64,000 nucleotides of DNA from Streptomyces decoyicus (GTDB taxonomy: Bacteria > Actinomycetota > Actinomycetes > Streptomycetales > Streptomycetaceae): NCBI RefSeq assembly GCF_019880305.1, contig NZ_CP082301.1:2728001-2792000 (forward strand). Direction: 5' to 3'. A program made the position numbers and the translations under genes. Below, piece by piece: positions 35,928 through 43,443 of the stretch; positions within the stretch are counted from its first letter, which is position 1; the number at the start of each line of letters is the position of its first letter. A model generated the notes under the pieces. It saw nothing but the letters and a program-made list of their open reading frames with translations, ran no database searches and had not been told where the DNA came from.

Positions 35928-36827
35928 ATGGAAATCCTGAACTACGCCTTCATGCAGCGGGCCTTGATCGCCGCCCTGATCGTCGGCGTCACCGCTCCCG
36001 CCATCGGCATCTACCTCGTCCAGCGCCGCCAGGCCCTGATGGGCGACGGAATCGGCCATGTCGCGCTCACCGGCGTCGGCCTCGGCTTTCTGCTCAACAC
36101 CAGCCCGGTGTGGGTCGCCACCGCCGTCGCCATCGCCGGCTCCGTCGTCATGGAGCTGATCCGCTGGTACGGCAAGACCCGCGGTGACCTCGCGCTGGCC
36201 ATGCTGTTCTACGGCGGCATGGCGGGCGGTGTGATGCTGATGAACCTCTCCGACGCCGGCTCCAACGCCAACCTCGGCACCTACCTCTTCGGCTCGATCA
36301 CCACCGTCTCCCCGCAGGACATGACCACGATCTACGTCCTGGCGGCCCTGGTACTGGCGATCACGATCGGGCTGCGCCGCCAGCTGTTCGCCGTCTGCCA
36401 GGATGAGGAGTTCGCCCGGGTGACGGGCCTGCCGGTGCGGCTGCTCAATCTGCTGGTCGCCGTCACCGCCGCGGTCACCGTCACCGTCGCCATGCGCGTC
36501 GTCGGGCTGCTGCTGGTCAGCGCCCTGATGGTGATCCCGGTAGCGGCCGCACAGCAGATCAGCCGCAGCTTCGCGGTCACCTTCGCGGTGGCCGTCGCGA
36601 TCGGTGTCGCGGTCACTCTTACGGGCACCGCCACCTCGTACTACGTGGACGTGCCGTCCGGCGCCACGATCGTGCTGTTCGCCATCGCCCTGTTCGTCCT
36701 CTTCACGGCGCTCGCCGCGCCGCTCGCGAAAAAGCGCGCCAGGACTGCCGCAGAGGACGCCAAGGGGTGCACCCTGGAGGTACCCGGCGGCCCCACCGCC
36801 ACGGACGACGTGAGCGTGGCCGGATGA
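35928..36827 (+). CDS. znuB: Zinc ABC transporter permease
   Basis: 299 aa, ATG 35928, with GCGAGGACG about 9 nt upstream. About eight membrane helices of the ABC-3 family: AFMQRALIAALIVGVTAPAIG, QALMGDGIGHVALTGVGLGFLL, LALAMLFYGGMAGGVMLMN, GLLLVSALMVIPVAAAQQ, FAVAVAIGVAVTLTG. The loop ARVTGLPVRLLNLL probably contacts the ATPase. It forms the inner-membrane zinc channel. An 82 bp gap separates it from znuC; zur follows 140 bp downstream. Confidence 0.94.
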   Translation: MEILNYAFMQRALIAALIVGVTAPAIGIYLVQRRQALMGDGIGHVALTGVGLGFLLNTSPVWVATAVAIAGSVVMELIRWYGKTRGDLALAMLFYGGMAGGVMLMNLSDAGSNANLGTYLFGSITTVSPQDMTTIYVLAALVLAITIGLRRQLFAVCQDEEFARVTGLPVRLLNLLVAVTAAVTVTVAMRVVGLLLVSALMVIPVAAAQQISRSFAVTFAVAVAIGVAVTLTGTATSYYVDVPSGATIVLFAIALFVLFTALAAPLAKKRARTAAEDAKGCTLEVPGGPTATDDVSVAG

Positions 36828-36967
36828 ACGCGGGTGGCGAGGTGGCGGCGGGTAGCTTTCGGCAGACAGCTGTACGCGTAAGCGTCCCCCCGGTGGGCCG
36901 GTCATCACCTGGCACAATGGCGGGACGCACGTGCAGGGGGAAGTCCTGACGTTCTAGGGAGGCAACG

Positions 36968-37399
36968 GTGGCGACGAGCGCGGGATCTCCGGTACGCGGC
37001 CGGTCGACGCGACAGCGGACCGCGGTGTCGGCCGCACTCGACGAGGTCGACGAGTTCCGCAGTGCGCAAGAGCTGCACGACATGCTCAAGCACAAGGGCG
37101 ACTCGGTCGGGCTGACCACGGTCTACCGGACACTCCAGTCCCTCGCCGACGCCGGTGAGGTCGATGTGCTGCGCACCAGCGAGGGCGAGGCCGTCTACCG
37201 CCGGTGCAGCACCGACGATCACCACCACCATCTGGTGTGCCGGGCCTGCGGCAAGGCCGTCGAGGTCGAGGGCCCCGCGGTGGAGAAGTGGGCCGACCAG
37301 ATCGCCACGGAGCACGGCTTCCAGGACGTCGCGCACACCATCGAGATCTTCGGAACGTGCGGGGAGTGCGCGGCCCAGCAGACCGCGGAACAGCAGTAG
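36968..37399 (+). CDS. zur: Zinc uptake regulator Zur (Fur family)
   Basis: 143 aa from GTG 36968 behind GGGAGG (36957-36962). Winged helix: RSTRQRTAVSAALDEVDEFRSAQELHDMLKHKGDSVGLTTVYRTLQSLADAGEVDVLR. Metal sites: the HHHHLVCRACGKAVEVEG stretch and the C-terminal CGECA, giving the CxxC...CxxC structural zinc site, and the His-rich sensory site. The dimeric repressor binds TGAAAAT-type boxes with zinc, as found in front of znuA, and so controls the operon it follows. A hairpin terminator lies 24 bp after the stop. Confidence 0.95.
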   Translation: MATSAGSPVRGRSTRQRTAVSAALDEVDEFRSAQELHDMLKHKGDSVGLTTVYRTLQSLADAGEVDVLRTSEGEAVYRRCSTDDHHHHLVCRACGKAVEVEGPAVEKWADQIATEHGFQDVAHTIEIFGTCGECAAQQTAEQQ

Positions 37400-37422
37400 C
37401 AGCAGTCACAGCAGGCACACGG

Positions 37423-37450
37423 AGGGCCGCCTTCGCATGGAGGCGGCCCT
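37423..37450 (+). terminator. Hairpin terminator after zur
   Basis: A 9 bp stem, AGGGCCGCC (37423-37431) with GGCGGCCCT (37442-37450), loop of 10 nt, followed by TCCGTCTG. Confidence 0.6.
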
Positions 37451-37461
37451 TCCGTCTGCCC

Positions 37462-37557
37462 GGACCCGCGGGCGTCGTCTTCGCCGGACCCGCGGTCGTC
37501 ACCTTCGCCGGACCCGCGGTCGTCACCTTCGCCGGATCTGCGGTGGTCATCCTCGCC
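37462..37557. repeat. 24 bp tandem repeat, four copies
   Basis: Units at 37462, 37486, 37510 and 37534, consensus GGACCCGCGGTCGTCACCTT plus CGCC. Copies 2 and 3 are identical; 1 and 4 have a few changes. It lies between the zur terminator and the WXG100 gene, and may contribute to or displace that gene's promoter. Confidence 0.85.
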
Positions 37558-37650
37558 CGACCTGTTCCCGGGAACAACTGTCAGGTACACGCTGGTGCTA
37601 GCCTTGACGCGGCATCAGCGTGGCTCTACGCGCATACCACGGGGGAGAAA

Positions 37651-38007
37651 ATGGGCGTTCTCGGAGAACTCTGGGACGACGGCACGAAGCTGGTCGGCGA
37701 CGTGGTCGAGATCGGCAAGGACGTCATGATGGCGCCGGCCGAGATCGCGCACTGGGTACTGACCCAGATGTTCGGCGGCGGCGAGGCCGATCTGCAGAAG
37801 ATCGCGGCCGAGCTGAAGAAGCTGAGCACCGAGCTGGACGGCCTGACCAAGGAGATCAACTCCACTCTGGGCCACCTCACTTGGCACGGTCCGGCATCCG
37901 ACGCCTTCGTCACCGTCGCGCACGGCCGCGTCAAGGAGATGAACAAGATCTCCGACGACCTCTCCACGCTGGGCACGTCGGTCACCCGGCTGTCCCAGGT
38001 CTACTGA
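37651..38007 (+). CDS. WXG100-like small helical protein
   Basis: 118 aa from ATG 37651 behind GGGGGAGAAA. After an N-terminal segment (GELWDDGTKLVGDVVEIGKDV) two amphipathic helices flank a turn LTWHGPASDAF, a W-x-G turn of the WXG100/ESX family with a His in the middle. A helix with ADLQKIAAELKKLSTELDGLTKEIN precedes it. Such proteins are substrates or partners in type VII-like secretion. The next gene encodes a coiled-coil protein with a peptidase-like domain, suggesting a partner pair. No secretion ATPase gene is in the window. Confidence 0.7.
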   Translation: MGVLGELWDDGTKLVGDVVEIGKDVMMAPAEIAHWVLTQMFGGGEADLQKIAAELKKLSTELDGLTKEINSTLGHLTWHGPASDAFVTVAHGRVKEMNKISDDLSTLGTSVTRLSQVY

Positions 38008-38053
38008 CACAACGTCAGTTCCGTCCGGGGCGCTGCGCCCGAGGAGTTCACCC

Positions 38054-38117
38054 TTCACCGGGCTTCGTCTTCACCGGGCACCGTCTTCACCGGGCTCCAC
38101 ATTCACCGGGCTCCCCA
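38054..38117. repeat. 16 bp tandem repeat, four copies
   Basis: TTCACCGGGCTTCGTC, TTCACCGGGCACCGTC, TTCACCGGGCTCCACA and TTCACCGGGCTCCCCA stand head to tail between the WXG100 gene and the NlpC/P60-like gene. Confidence 0.85.
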
Positions 38118-38203
38118 TCCGCGGAGCCCGAGGCTTTCAGACCGCGATACCTCCTCGGCATGCCGGCTCTTCGCGGTCCCTCACAATCACGGGGGTTGTA
38201 CGG

Positions 38204-39238
38204 ATGGCAGGCGACACGTTCGGCGTGGAGATGGCGGAACTCGCCAAGATCGAGAAGGACTGGCGCGCGGTCAGCCGGCGGATGCTGGAGCTGAACCAGC
38301 AGCTGGGGGAGATCAAGAAGACGCTGGTCACGGCCGCGGGGATCGACCTCGCGACGGCTCCGCTCGCGCAGCTCCCCGGTTTCGGCATCGCCTACCAGGT
38401 GCTCGCGGACGTGAAGGACATCGCCGAGGTGAGCGAGCGCCTCGAGGAGAACAAGAAGAAGCTGCTCGAGGAGCTGGCGGGCGACGCCGAGAAGATCAAG
38501 AAGGTCAAGGCCGAGTACGAGGCCAATGAGAAGAAGATCGAAGATGAACTGAAGAAGATCAAGCACCGGAAGAAGCACGAGGCCCCCCACTCCCCCGGAC
38601 ACACCGGCGGCGGCTCCGGTGGCGGCGGCAACGGCGGTGGTGGCGGCGGCGGTGGCGGCACCGGCGGCTCCGCCGGAGGGAGCGGCGGCACCGGCCCGGC
38701 CCCCACCGAGGGGCACGGCGACGGCAAGTGGGAGACGAAGGGCGACTGGGACGCCTGGTCGCCGGGCAAGCACCACACGACCACCGGTGCCGGCGTCGAG
38801 ACCGCGCCCGACACCTCCGGTCTGCCGGGCGAGCGCAAGGACATCATCGACCGCGCCCTGGAGCGGGTGGAGCACCGGATCGGCTACAGCCAGTCGGCCA
38901 CCACCAACGGCTACCGGGACGACTGCTCGGGGTTCGTCTCCGCCGCCTGGGGCCTTCAGCCTCCGGGTCTGAACACCTACGGCCTGATGGGCAACGACAC
39001 CGCCCACGTGATCACCAAGGACGACCTCCAGCCGGGCGACGCCCTGATCGCCGGTGATCACACCGTCCTCTTCGGCGGCTGGGCCGACAAGGAGCACACC
39101 AAGTACATCGCCCTGGAGGACAACGGCTCCCAGGGCACCGTCTCGCACGTCATCCCGTACCCGTACTACTCCGGCGACGCCGCGCACGAAAGGTCGATCG
39201 GCCAGCCGTACGTGCCCTACCGCCGCAACGGCCTCTAG
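38204..39238 (+). CDS. Coiled-coil protein with C-terminal NlpC/P60 or CHAP-like cysteine peptidase domain
   Basis: 344 aa, ATG 38204. Residues 1-125 are helical with a long charged coiled coil (ERLEENKKKLLEELAGDAEK..), resembling the N-terminal targeting helices of type VII substrates. Residues 132-165 are an extreme Gly linker. Residues about 207-344 form a papain-like peptidoglycan hydrolase: Cys241 in DDCSGFVSAAW and His286 in AGDHTVLFGGW. There is no Sec signal peptide, which fits non-classical export with the WXG100 neighbour. It would cut peptide bonds in cell-wall peptides or amide links. Whether it acts on self (wall remodelling) or on rivals is not known; the lipoprotein encoded next could be its partner or antidote. 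Confidence 0.78.
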   Translation: MAGDTFGVEMAELAKIEKDWRAVSRRMLELNQQLGEIKKTLVTAAGIDLATAPLAQLPGFGIAYQVLADVKDIAEVSERLEENKKKLLEELAGDAEKIKKVKAEYEANEKKIEDELKKIKHRKKHEAPHSPGHTGGGSGGGGNGGGGGGGGGTGGSAGGSGGTGPAPTEGHGDGKWETKGDWDAWSPGKHHTTTGAGVETAPDTSGLPGERKDIIDRALERVEHRIGYSQSATTNGYRDDCSGFVSAAWGLQPPGLNTYGLMGNDTAHVITKDDLQPGDALIAGDHTVLFGGWADKEHTKYIALEDNGSQGTVSHVIPYPYYSGDAAHERSIGQPYVPYRRNGL

Positions 39239-39282
39239 GACGCGACCGACGGAGCCGCCCGGGGCTGCGGGCGCCTGGCACC

Positions 39283-39352
39283 GCAGCCCGGTCCGAGCCG
39301 GCCCGCAGCCCGGTCCGGGCCGGCCCCTCAGCCCCGGTCCGAAAGCCGGCCC
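39283..39352. repeat. 22-26 bp tandem repeat, three copies
   Basis: GCAGCCCGGTCCGAGCCGGC (+CC) at 39283, a copy at 39305, and a diverged CTCAGCCCCGGTCCGAAAGC copy at 39327-39352, between the peptidase-like gene and the lipoprotein gene. Confidence 0.75.
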
Positions 39353-39403
39353 CTCAACCCCGCCCTGCCCCGCTCTGCCCCGCACACGAGAGAGAACGCC
39401 TGC

Positions 39404-39988
39404 ATGTTCACCCGCCGCCTGCTCACCGCAGCCGCATGTGCCGCGGCACTGGCCACGCTCACCTCCTGCAAGGGTGCGGACACGGACGCCTCCCCGGAGG
39501 CGACCGCCTCGTCCGCGCCGGCCGCCTCGTCCCCGGCGGCCACACCGTCCGGCTCGCCGGCCCCCTCAGCCCCCGCTTCCGCCTCGGCCTCGCCCGTGAA
39601 GGACCTGCCGATCGACCCGGAGCCGACCTCCGACTGCACGCCCGGCAAGTTGGCCAAGGGACCCCGGATGATGCAGGTCATGGCCGCGCCGTCGCACGGC
39701 GCGCTCTCCGTCCGGGAGGCGAAGTTCGCCTGTGACCCCAACGGCGGCGGGTATGCGGGAACGGGGAAGGCCGCCCGCCGGTCGCTGGCCCCGGGGGCCA
39801 CGGCCGAGCTGAGCACCGGCGCGACCGGCCACCGCACGGTGACCGTCGCCGAGCTGACCCGGCACCTCTCCGCCTGCCTGCGGCACGACCAGGTCGAGCC
39901 GCCGCTCGCCTGCTCGGGAGACATCTACGAGGTCACCGTGAACGGCTCCGGCGCCGTCTCGCACCTCCGCGAGATCTGGCACTCCTGA
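39404..39988 (+). CDS. Small secreted lipoprotein of unknown function
   Basis: 194 aa, ATG 39404 with AGAGAGAACG upstream. Lipoprotein signal FTRRLLTAAACAAALATLTSC with lipobox LTSC (Cys 22). A ~45-residue Ser/Ala/Pro linker follows, as in wall-spanning lipoproteins, then a ~120-residue globular part with Cys pairs (TSDCTPGKL, AKFACDPN, SACLRHD, PLACSGD) likely disulfide-bonded. It is anchored on the outer face of the membrane. Neighbouring type VII-like genes make an immunity or accessory role conceivable, but this is only positional. A perfect hairpin terminator follows. Confidence 0.7.
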   Translation: MFTRRLLTAAACAAALATLTSCKGADTDASPEATASSAPAASSPAATPSGSPAPSAPASASASPVKDLPIDPEPTSDCTPGKLAKGPRMMQVMAAPSHGALSVREAKFACDPNGGGYAGTGKAARRSLAPGATAELSTGATGHRTVTVAELTRHLSACLRHDQVEPPLACSGDIYEVTVNGSGAVSHLREIWHS

Positions 39989-40012
39989 CGGGGCAGGGCC
40001 TGCACGGGAAGA

Positions 40013-40045
40013 GCCCGGCGGCGTTCAGTACGAACGCCGCCGGGC
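40013..40045 (+). terminator. Bidirectional hairpin terminator between lipoprotein gene and uppS
   Basis: A perfect 14 bp stem, GCCCGGCGGCGTTC (40013-40026) with GAACGCCGCCGGGC (40032-40045), 5 nt loop, between converging genes. Confidence 0.8.
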
Positions 40046-40096
40046 CCTCCGCATGCACTCCCCCGGGCCGCCTTACGTCGCGGACCGGCCTTCCGC

Positions 40097-40915
40097 CTAC
40101 TTCGCGGACTGGCCTTCCGCCTCCGGCGCCGCCCCGAACCGGCGGTCGCGCTTCGCGTACTCCAGGCAGGCCTGCCACAGATTCCGCCGGTCGAAGTCCG
40201 GCCACAGAATGTCCTGGAAGACCATCTCGGCATAGGCGCTCTGCCAGATCAGGTAATTCGAGGTCCGCTGCTCACCCGACGGCCGCACAAAGAGATCCAC
40301 GTCCGGCATGTCCGGGTAGTACATGTACTTCGCGACGGTCTTCTCGTTCACCTTCGACGGGTCCAGCTTTCCGGCCCGCACATCCGCCGCGATGGCCGCC
40401 GCCGCATCCGCGATCTCGGCCCGCCCGCCGTAATTCACGCAGAAATACAGCGTCATGGCGTCATTGTCCTTGGTCTGCTCCTGGGCGATCTGGAGCTCCT
40501 GCACCACGGACTTCCACAGCTTCGGCATCCGGCCGACCCACCGGATACGAATTCCCAGCGCGTCCATTTCGTCGCGGCGCCGCCGGATCACATCGCGGTT
40601 GAAGTTCATCAGGAAGCGGACCTCGTCGGGGGACCGCTTCCAGTTCTCCGTCGAGAAGGCGTACAGCGAAAGATTCTTCACGCCCATTTCGATGCAGCCC
40701 TTGAGGACGTCCATGACGACGCCCTCGCCGACCTTGTGGCCCTCGGTGCGCGGCAGCCCGCGCTCCTTGGCCCACCGGCCGTTGCCGTCCATGACGACCG
40801 CCACATGGTTCGGGACGAGCTCACCGGGGATCTTCGGCGGCCGCGCACCGGAAGGGTGCAGCTCGGGCGCCTCGTACTCGCGTCGATTGCGGCCCAGAAT
40901 CCCGCGTCGTGCCAT
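40097..40915 (-). CDS. uppS: Isoprenyl (undecaprenyl/polyprenyl) diphosphate synthase
   Basis: 272 aa from ATG 40915 (MARRGIL); AGGAG lies 11 nt upstream, while the GTG at 40924 is too close to it. Cis-prenyltransferase motifs: [17 protein letters not shown] with catalytic Asp43, [29 protein letters not shown], and [24 protein letters not shown]. It makes the polyprenyl diphosphate carrier for peptidoglycan from FPP and IPP at the membrane face. It lies 56 bp after recO on the same strand; the two probably form an operon, as in other streptomycetes. Confidence 0.96.
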   Translation of the reverse strand: MARRGILGRNRREYEAPELHPSGARPPKIPGELVPNHVAVVMDGNGRWAKERGLPRTEGHKVGEGVVMDVLKGCIEMGVKNLSLYAFSTENWKRSPDEVRFLMNFNRDVIRRRRDEMDALGIRIRWVGRMPKLWKSVVQELQIAQEQTKDNDAMTLYFCVNYGGRAEIADAAAAIAADVRAGKLDPSKVNEKTVAKYMYYPDMPDVDLFVRPSGEQRTSNYLIWQSAYAEMVFQDILWPDFDRRNLWQACLEYAKRDRRFGAAPEAEGQSAK

Positions 40916-40971
40916 GCGGCCCACGTCTCCTATGTGTCTTGAGGGGCGTTTTGTCTTGAGGGTCGTTTTCG

Positions 40972-41718
40972 CTATTTCTCTACATACCGGAGGGAACGCA
41001 GGCCCCGCTCCAAATGCCAGTGCAGATACGCCGCGACGAGTCCGCTGCCCTCCCGGACATGACGGGCCTCACAGGCGTCCGCGGTCTCCCAGTCGCCGGT
41101 CAGCAGCGCACTCAGGAGCCCGATGGCCTCAGAGGAGGGTACGACGCTCCCCGGCACCCGGCAGTCACCGCAGGTCACACCGCCCGCCCCCACGGAGAAG
41201 AACCGGTTGGGACCGGGCAGCCCGCACCGTGCACAGCTGTCGAAACTCGGCGCGTAGCCGTTGACGGCGAGCGAGCGCAGCAAAAAGGCGTCCAGCACCA
41301 GATGCGGCTCGTGCTCACCGCGGGCCAGCGTCCGCAGCCCGCCGACCAGCAGCAGATACTGCTGCACGGCGGGCTCGCCCTCGTGGTCGGTGAACCGCTC
41401 GGCGGTCTCCAGCATGGCCGTCCCGGCCGTGTAGCGGGCGTAGTCGGTGACGATGCCGCCGCCGTACGCGGCGATCGTCTCGCTCTGCGTACACAGCGGC
41501 AGCCCGCGCCCGATCAGCTCGCTGCCGCGCGCATGGAACTGCACATCGACGTGCGAGAACGGCTCCAGCCGCGCCCCGAACTTCGATTTCGTCCGCCGCA
41601 CGCCGCGGGCCACCGCACGGACCCGGCCGTGGCTCCGGGTGAGCAGCGTGATGATCCGGTCCGCCTCACCCAGCTTCTGGGTGCGCAGCACGATGCCGTC
41701 GTCGCGGAACAGACTCAT
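40972..41718 (-). CDS. recO: DNA repair protein RecO
   Basis: 248 aa from ATG 41718 ([13 protein letters not shown]), GAGAA upstream; the upstream ATG at 41736 is weaker. N-terminal OB fold [27 protein letters not shown], then the helical domain, then a zinc finger [12 protein letters not shown]. RecO works with RecR/RecF to load RecA onto gapped single-stranded DNA. Length is normal. It is followed by uppS. Confidence 0.96.
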   Translation of the reverse strand: MSLFRDDGIVLRTQKLGEADRIITLLTRSHGRVRAVARGVRRTKSKFGARLEPFSHVDVQFHARGSELIGRGLPLCTQSETIAAYGGGIVTDYARYTAGTAMLETAERFTDHEGEPAVQQYLLLVGGLRTLARGEHEPHLVLDAFLLRSLAVNGYAPSFDSCARCGLPGPNRFFSVGAGGVTCGDCRVPGSVVPSSEAIGLLSALLTGDWETADACEARHVREGSGLVAAYLHWHLERGLRSLRYVEK

Positions 41719-41755
41719 GGCGCCATTCTCGCGCATGGGCGGGGGCGGGTGTCCC

Positions 41756-42055
41756 TCAGGCCCGCTCGCCCCGGCTGCGCGCGTTGACGTAGGCAGTCGC
41801 GATCCTCAGGCGCTCCGCGACGGTGTCCTGCCGGGGCGGCGAAGGCTCGCCGGGCGCCGGCGAGGACTCGGCGAGCGCCGCGGTCAGCCGCCGGGCGACG
41901 TCCATCGTGCAGCACCCCAGTTCCACGAGCGGCGGGAGGTACCGATGCGCGTACGAGACGGGGTCGGGGTGCAGCGACGGCAGCACCACTCCTACGCGGG
42001 CGAGGGCTTCCCGCAATTCCGTCGTCACGGTTTCCACTTCCTTGGGCTGCTTCAT
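41756..42055 (-). CDS. Small hypothetical protein divergent from the XRE/DUF397 pair
   Basis: 99 aa, ATG 42055. Mostly helical: VTTELREALARVGVVLPSLHPDP, then YLPPLVELGCCTMDVARRLTAAL, a short Pro-rich linker, then TVAERLRIATAYV. The motif of helix, VLPSL, and P-L-V-E-L-G occurs in small streptomycete proteins encoded beside DUF397/XRE pairs as I recall, but no function is known. It is divergent from the XRE gene at 42175 with a 119 bp shared promoter region. No signal or membrane segment. Confidence 0.7.
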   Translation of the reverse strand: MKQPKEVETVTTELREALARVGVVLPSLHPDPVSYAHRYLPPLVELGCCTMDVARRLTAALAESSPAPGEPSPPRQDTVAERLRIATAYVNARSRGERA

Positions 42056-42174
42056 GATCGTCCGTACTTTCCGTGGAGGGTTTCACTGTTCGCATTCAGA
42101 GCGTGACGGTGCGGAACTAGGCTGGGCAAGGAGATCGGCGCTACAACTGCCGCGCAGCACAAAGGAGTTAGGTT

Positions 42175-43008
42175 ATGGCCAATGCCTCGCGACAAGCGGC
42201 CTGGGAATACTGGGGCGCGGAGCTCAAGCGCCGCCGGGAAGAATCCGGCTTAACCCAGGAAGCATTGGGACGACAGGTGTTCGTCTCAGGCGGCTACGTC
42301 GGCCAGTTCGAGCAGGCGATCAGGAAGCCGCAGTTGGATGTGGCGGTTCGGATCGACGGAGTTCTACAAACCGACGGTTTTTTCGAGCGGACCTGGCGAA
42401 AGCTGATCGACGACCAGCGCTACGCGGATTATTTCGCGGCAGCAGCGGAGCTGGAACGGCTGGCGACGAAGATCTGCGACTTCGAGTCGATGATCGTGCC
42501 GGGGCTGCTGCAGACGGCGGGCTACGCGCGGGTGCTCACGCTTGCGAACAATCCGCTCGCGACGGAGGAGTACATCGAGGACAAGGTCCGTGCCCGACTC
42601 GACCGTGCGGTGATCCTCAAGGACACTAGGCGGCCCTTGTATTGGGCAGTGCTGCACGAGGCGGTGCTACGCGTGCCGGTCGGTGGACCCGCCGTCATGG
42701 CCGGGCAACTGGAGCACATCGCGCGGCTCGCGCGCGAGCGGAAGATCCTGATGCAGGTTCTCCCGTTCGCAGCCGGCGCGTATCCGCTCATGGGTCGCAT
42801 GCTGACGCTCATGGAGTTCGAGGATGCCCCACCAACCGCCTATACAGAGGGCGTGTATTCGGGGAATCTGCTGGACGATCCGGCCGTAGTGATGCGGGTG
42901 CGGGAGGGCTACGATCTGGTCAGGGCCGCCGCGCTGTCGCCGGAGGCGTCCCTGGCCCTGATCGAGTCGGCGGCGGAGGACTACAGACGATGCGCGAGTT
43001 CGACCTGA
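42175..43008 (+). CDS. XRE-family regulator with DUF5753 domain
   Basis: 277 aa, ATG 42175 with AAAGGAG 8 nt upstream. N-terminal helix-turn-helix: WGAELKRRREESGLTQEALGRQVFVSGGYVGQFEQAIRKP. The rest is DUF5753, the Scr1-type C-terminal domain: FFERTWRKLI, ERLATKICDFESMIVPGLLQTAGYAR, LVRAR-type RARLDRAVIL, VLHEAVLRVPVGG, ILMQVLPFAAGAYP. Such proteins regulate development or antibiotic production with a small DUF397 partner, here encoded by the overlapping next gene. Confidence 0.93.
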   Translation: MANASRQAAWEYWGAELKRRREESGLTQEALGRQVFVSGGYVGQFEQAIRKPQLDVAVRIDGVLQTDGFFERTWRKLIDDQRYADYFAAAAELERLATKICDFESMIVPGLLQTAGYARVLTLANNPLATEEYIEDKVRARLDRAVILKDTRRPLYWAVLHEAVLRVPVGGPAVMAGQLEHIARLARERKILMQVLPFAAGAYPLMGRMLTLMEFEDAPPTAYTEGVYSGNLLDDPAVVMRVREGYDLVRAAALSPEASLALIESAAEDYRRCASST

Positions 43009-43202
43009 GCACCGCCCAGTGGCGCAAGAGCAGCTACAGCGATGGCAACGGCGGCAGCTGCGTCGAGGTCTCCGACGCCCACCCCGGCGTCGTCCCCGTC
43101 CGCGACAGCAAAGCTCCCCACGGCCCCGCCCTGGTCTTCCCGGCCACCGGCTGGTCCACCTTCATCCACGCCGTCAAAGACGGTCAATTTCCGGCCGCCT
43201 GA
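42990..43202 (+). CDS. DUF397 domain small protein
   Basis: 70 aa, ATG 42990, overlapping the XRE gene by 19 bp, with GGAGG about 9 nt upstream inside that gene. Nearly the whole protein is DUF397: FDLSTAQWRKSSYSDGNGGSCVEV, VPVRDSKAPHGPALVFPA, W..FIHAVKDGQF. DUF397 proteins pair with XRE/DUF5753 regulators (WhiJ and related systems) and modulate their DNA binding. A terminator hairpin follows at 43239. Confidence 0.92.
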   Translation: MREFDLSTAQWRKSSYSDGNGGSCVEVSDAHPGVVPVRDSKAPHGPALVFPATGWSTFIHAVKDGQFPAA

Positions 43203-43238
43203 CTCGCTTTCACCAGGCGTTCACACCAGTCACACAAA

Positions 43239-43268
43239 GGCCCCGCCATCCCACTGGATGACGGGGCC
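43239..43268 (+). terminator. Hairpin terminator after the DUF397 gene
   Basis: Arms GGCCCCGCCATCC (43239-43251) and GGATGACGGGGCC (43256-43268) pair at 12 of 13 positions with a 4 nt loop. Confidence 0.75.
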
Positions 43269-43443
43269 ACATCACGTTATGGTCCGGGTCATCGCGGGCG
43301 GAAGACGACCTTCCGTACTTCTCAGTCCCCCATGGGAAGTGGCCCTCACGGCACGTCAACTGCCCGGTAGCATCCCGTGATGATCGGCAGCACGACGCCG
43401 TGATGGCCGGCCGACCCAGTCAGTACCCCAATTGAGGATCTCG

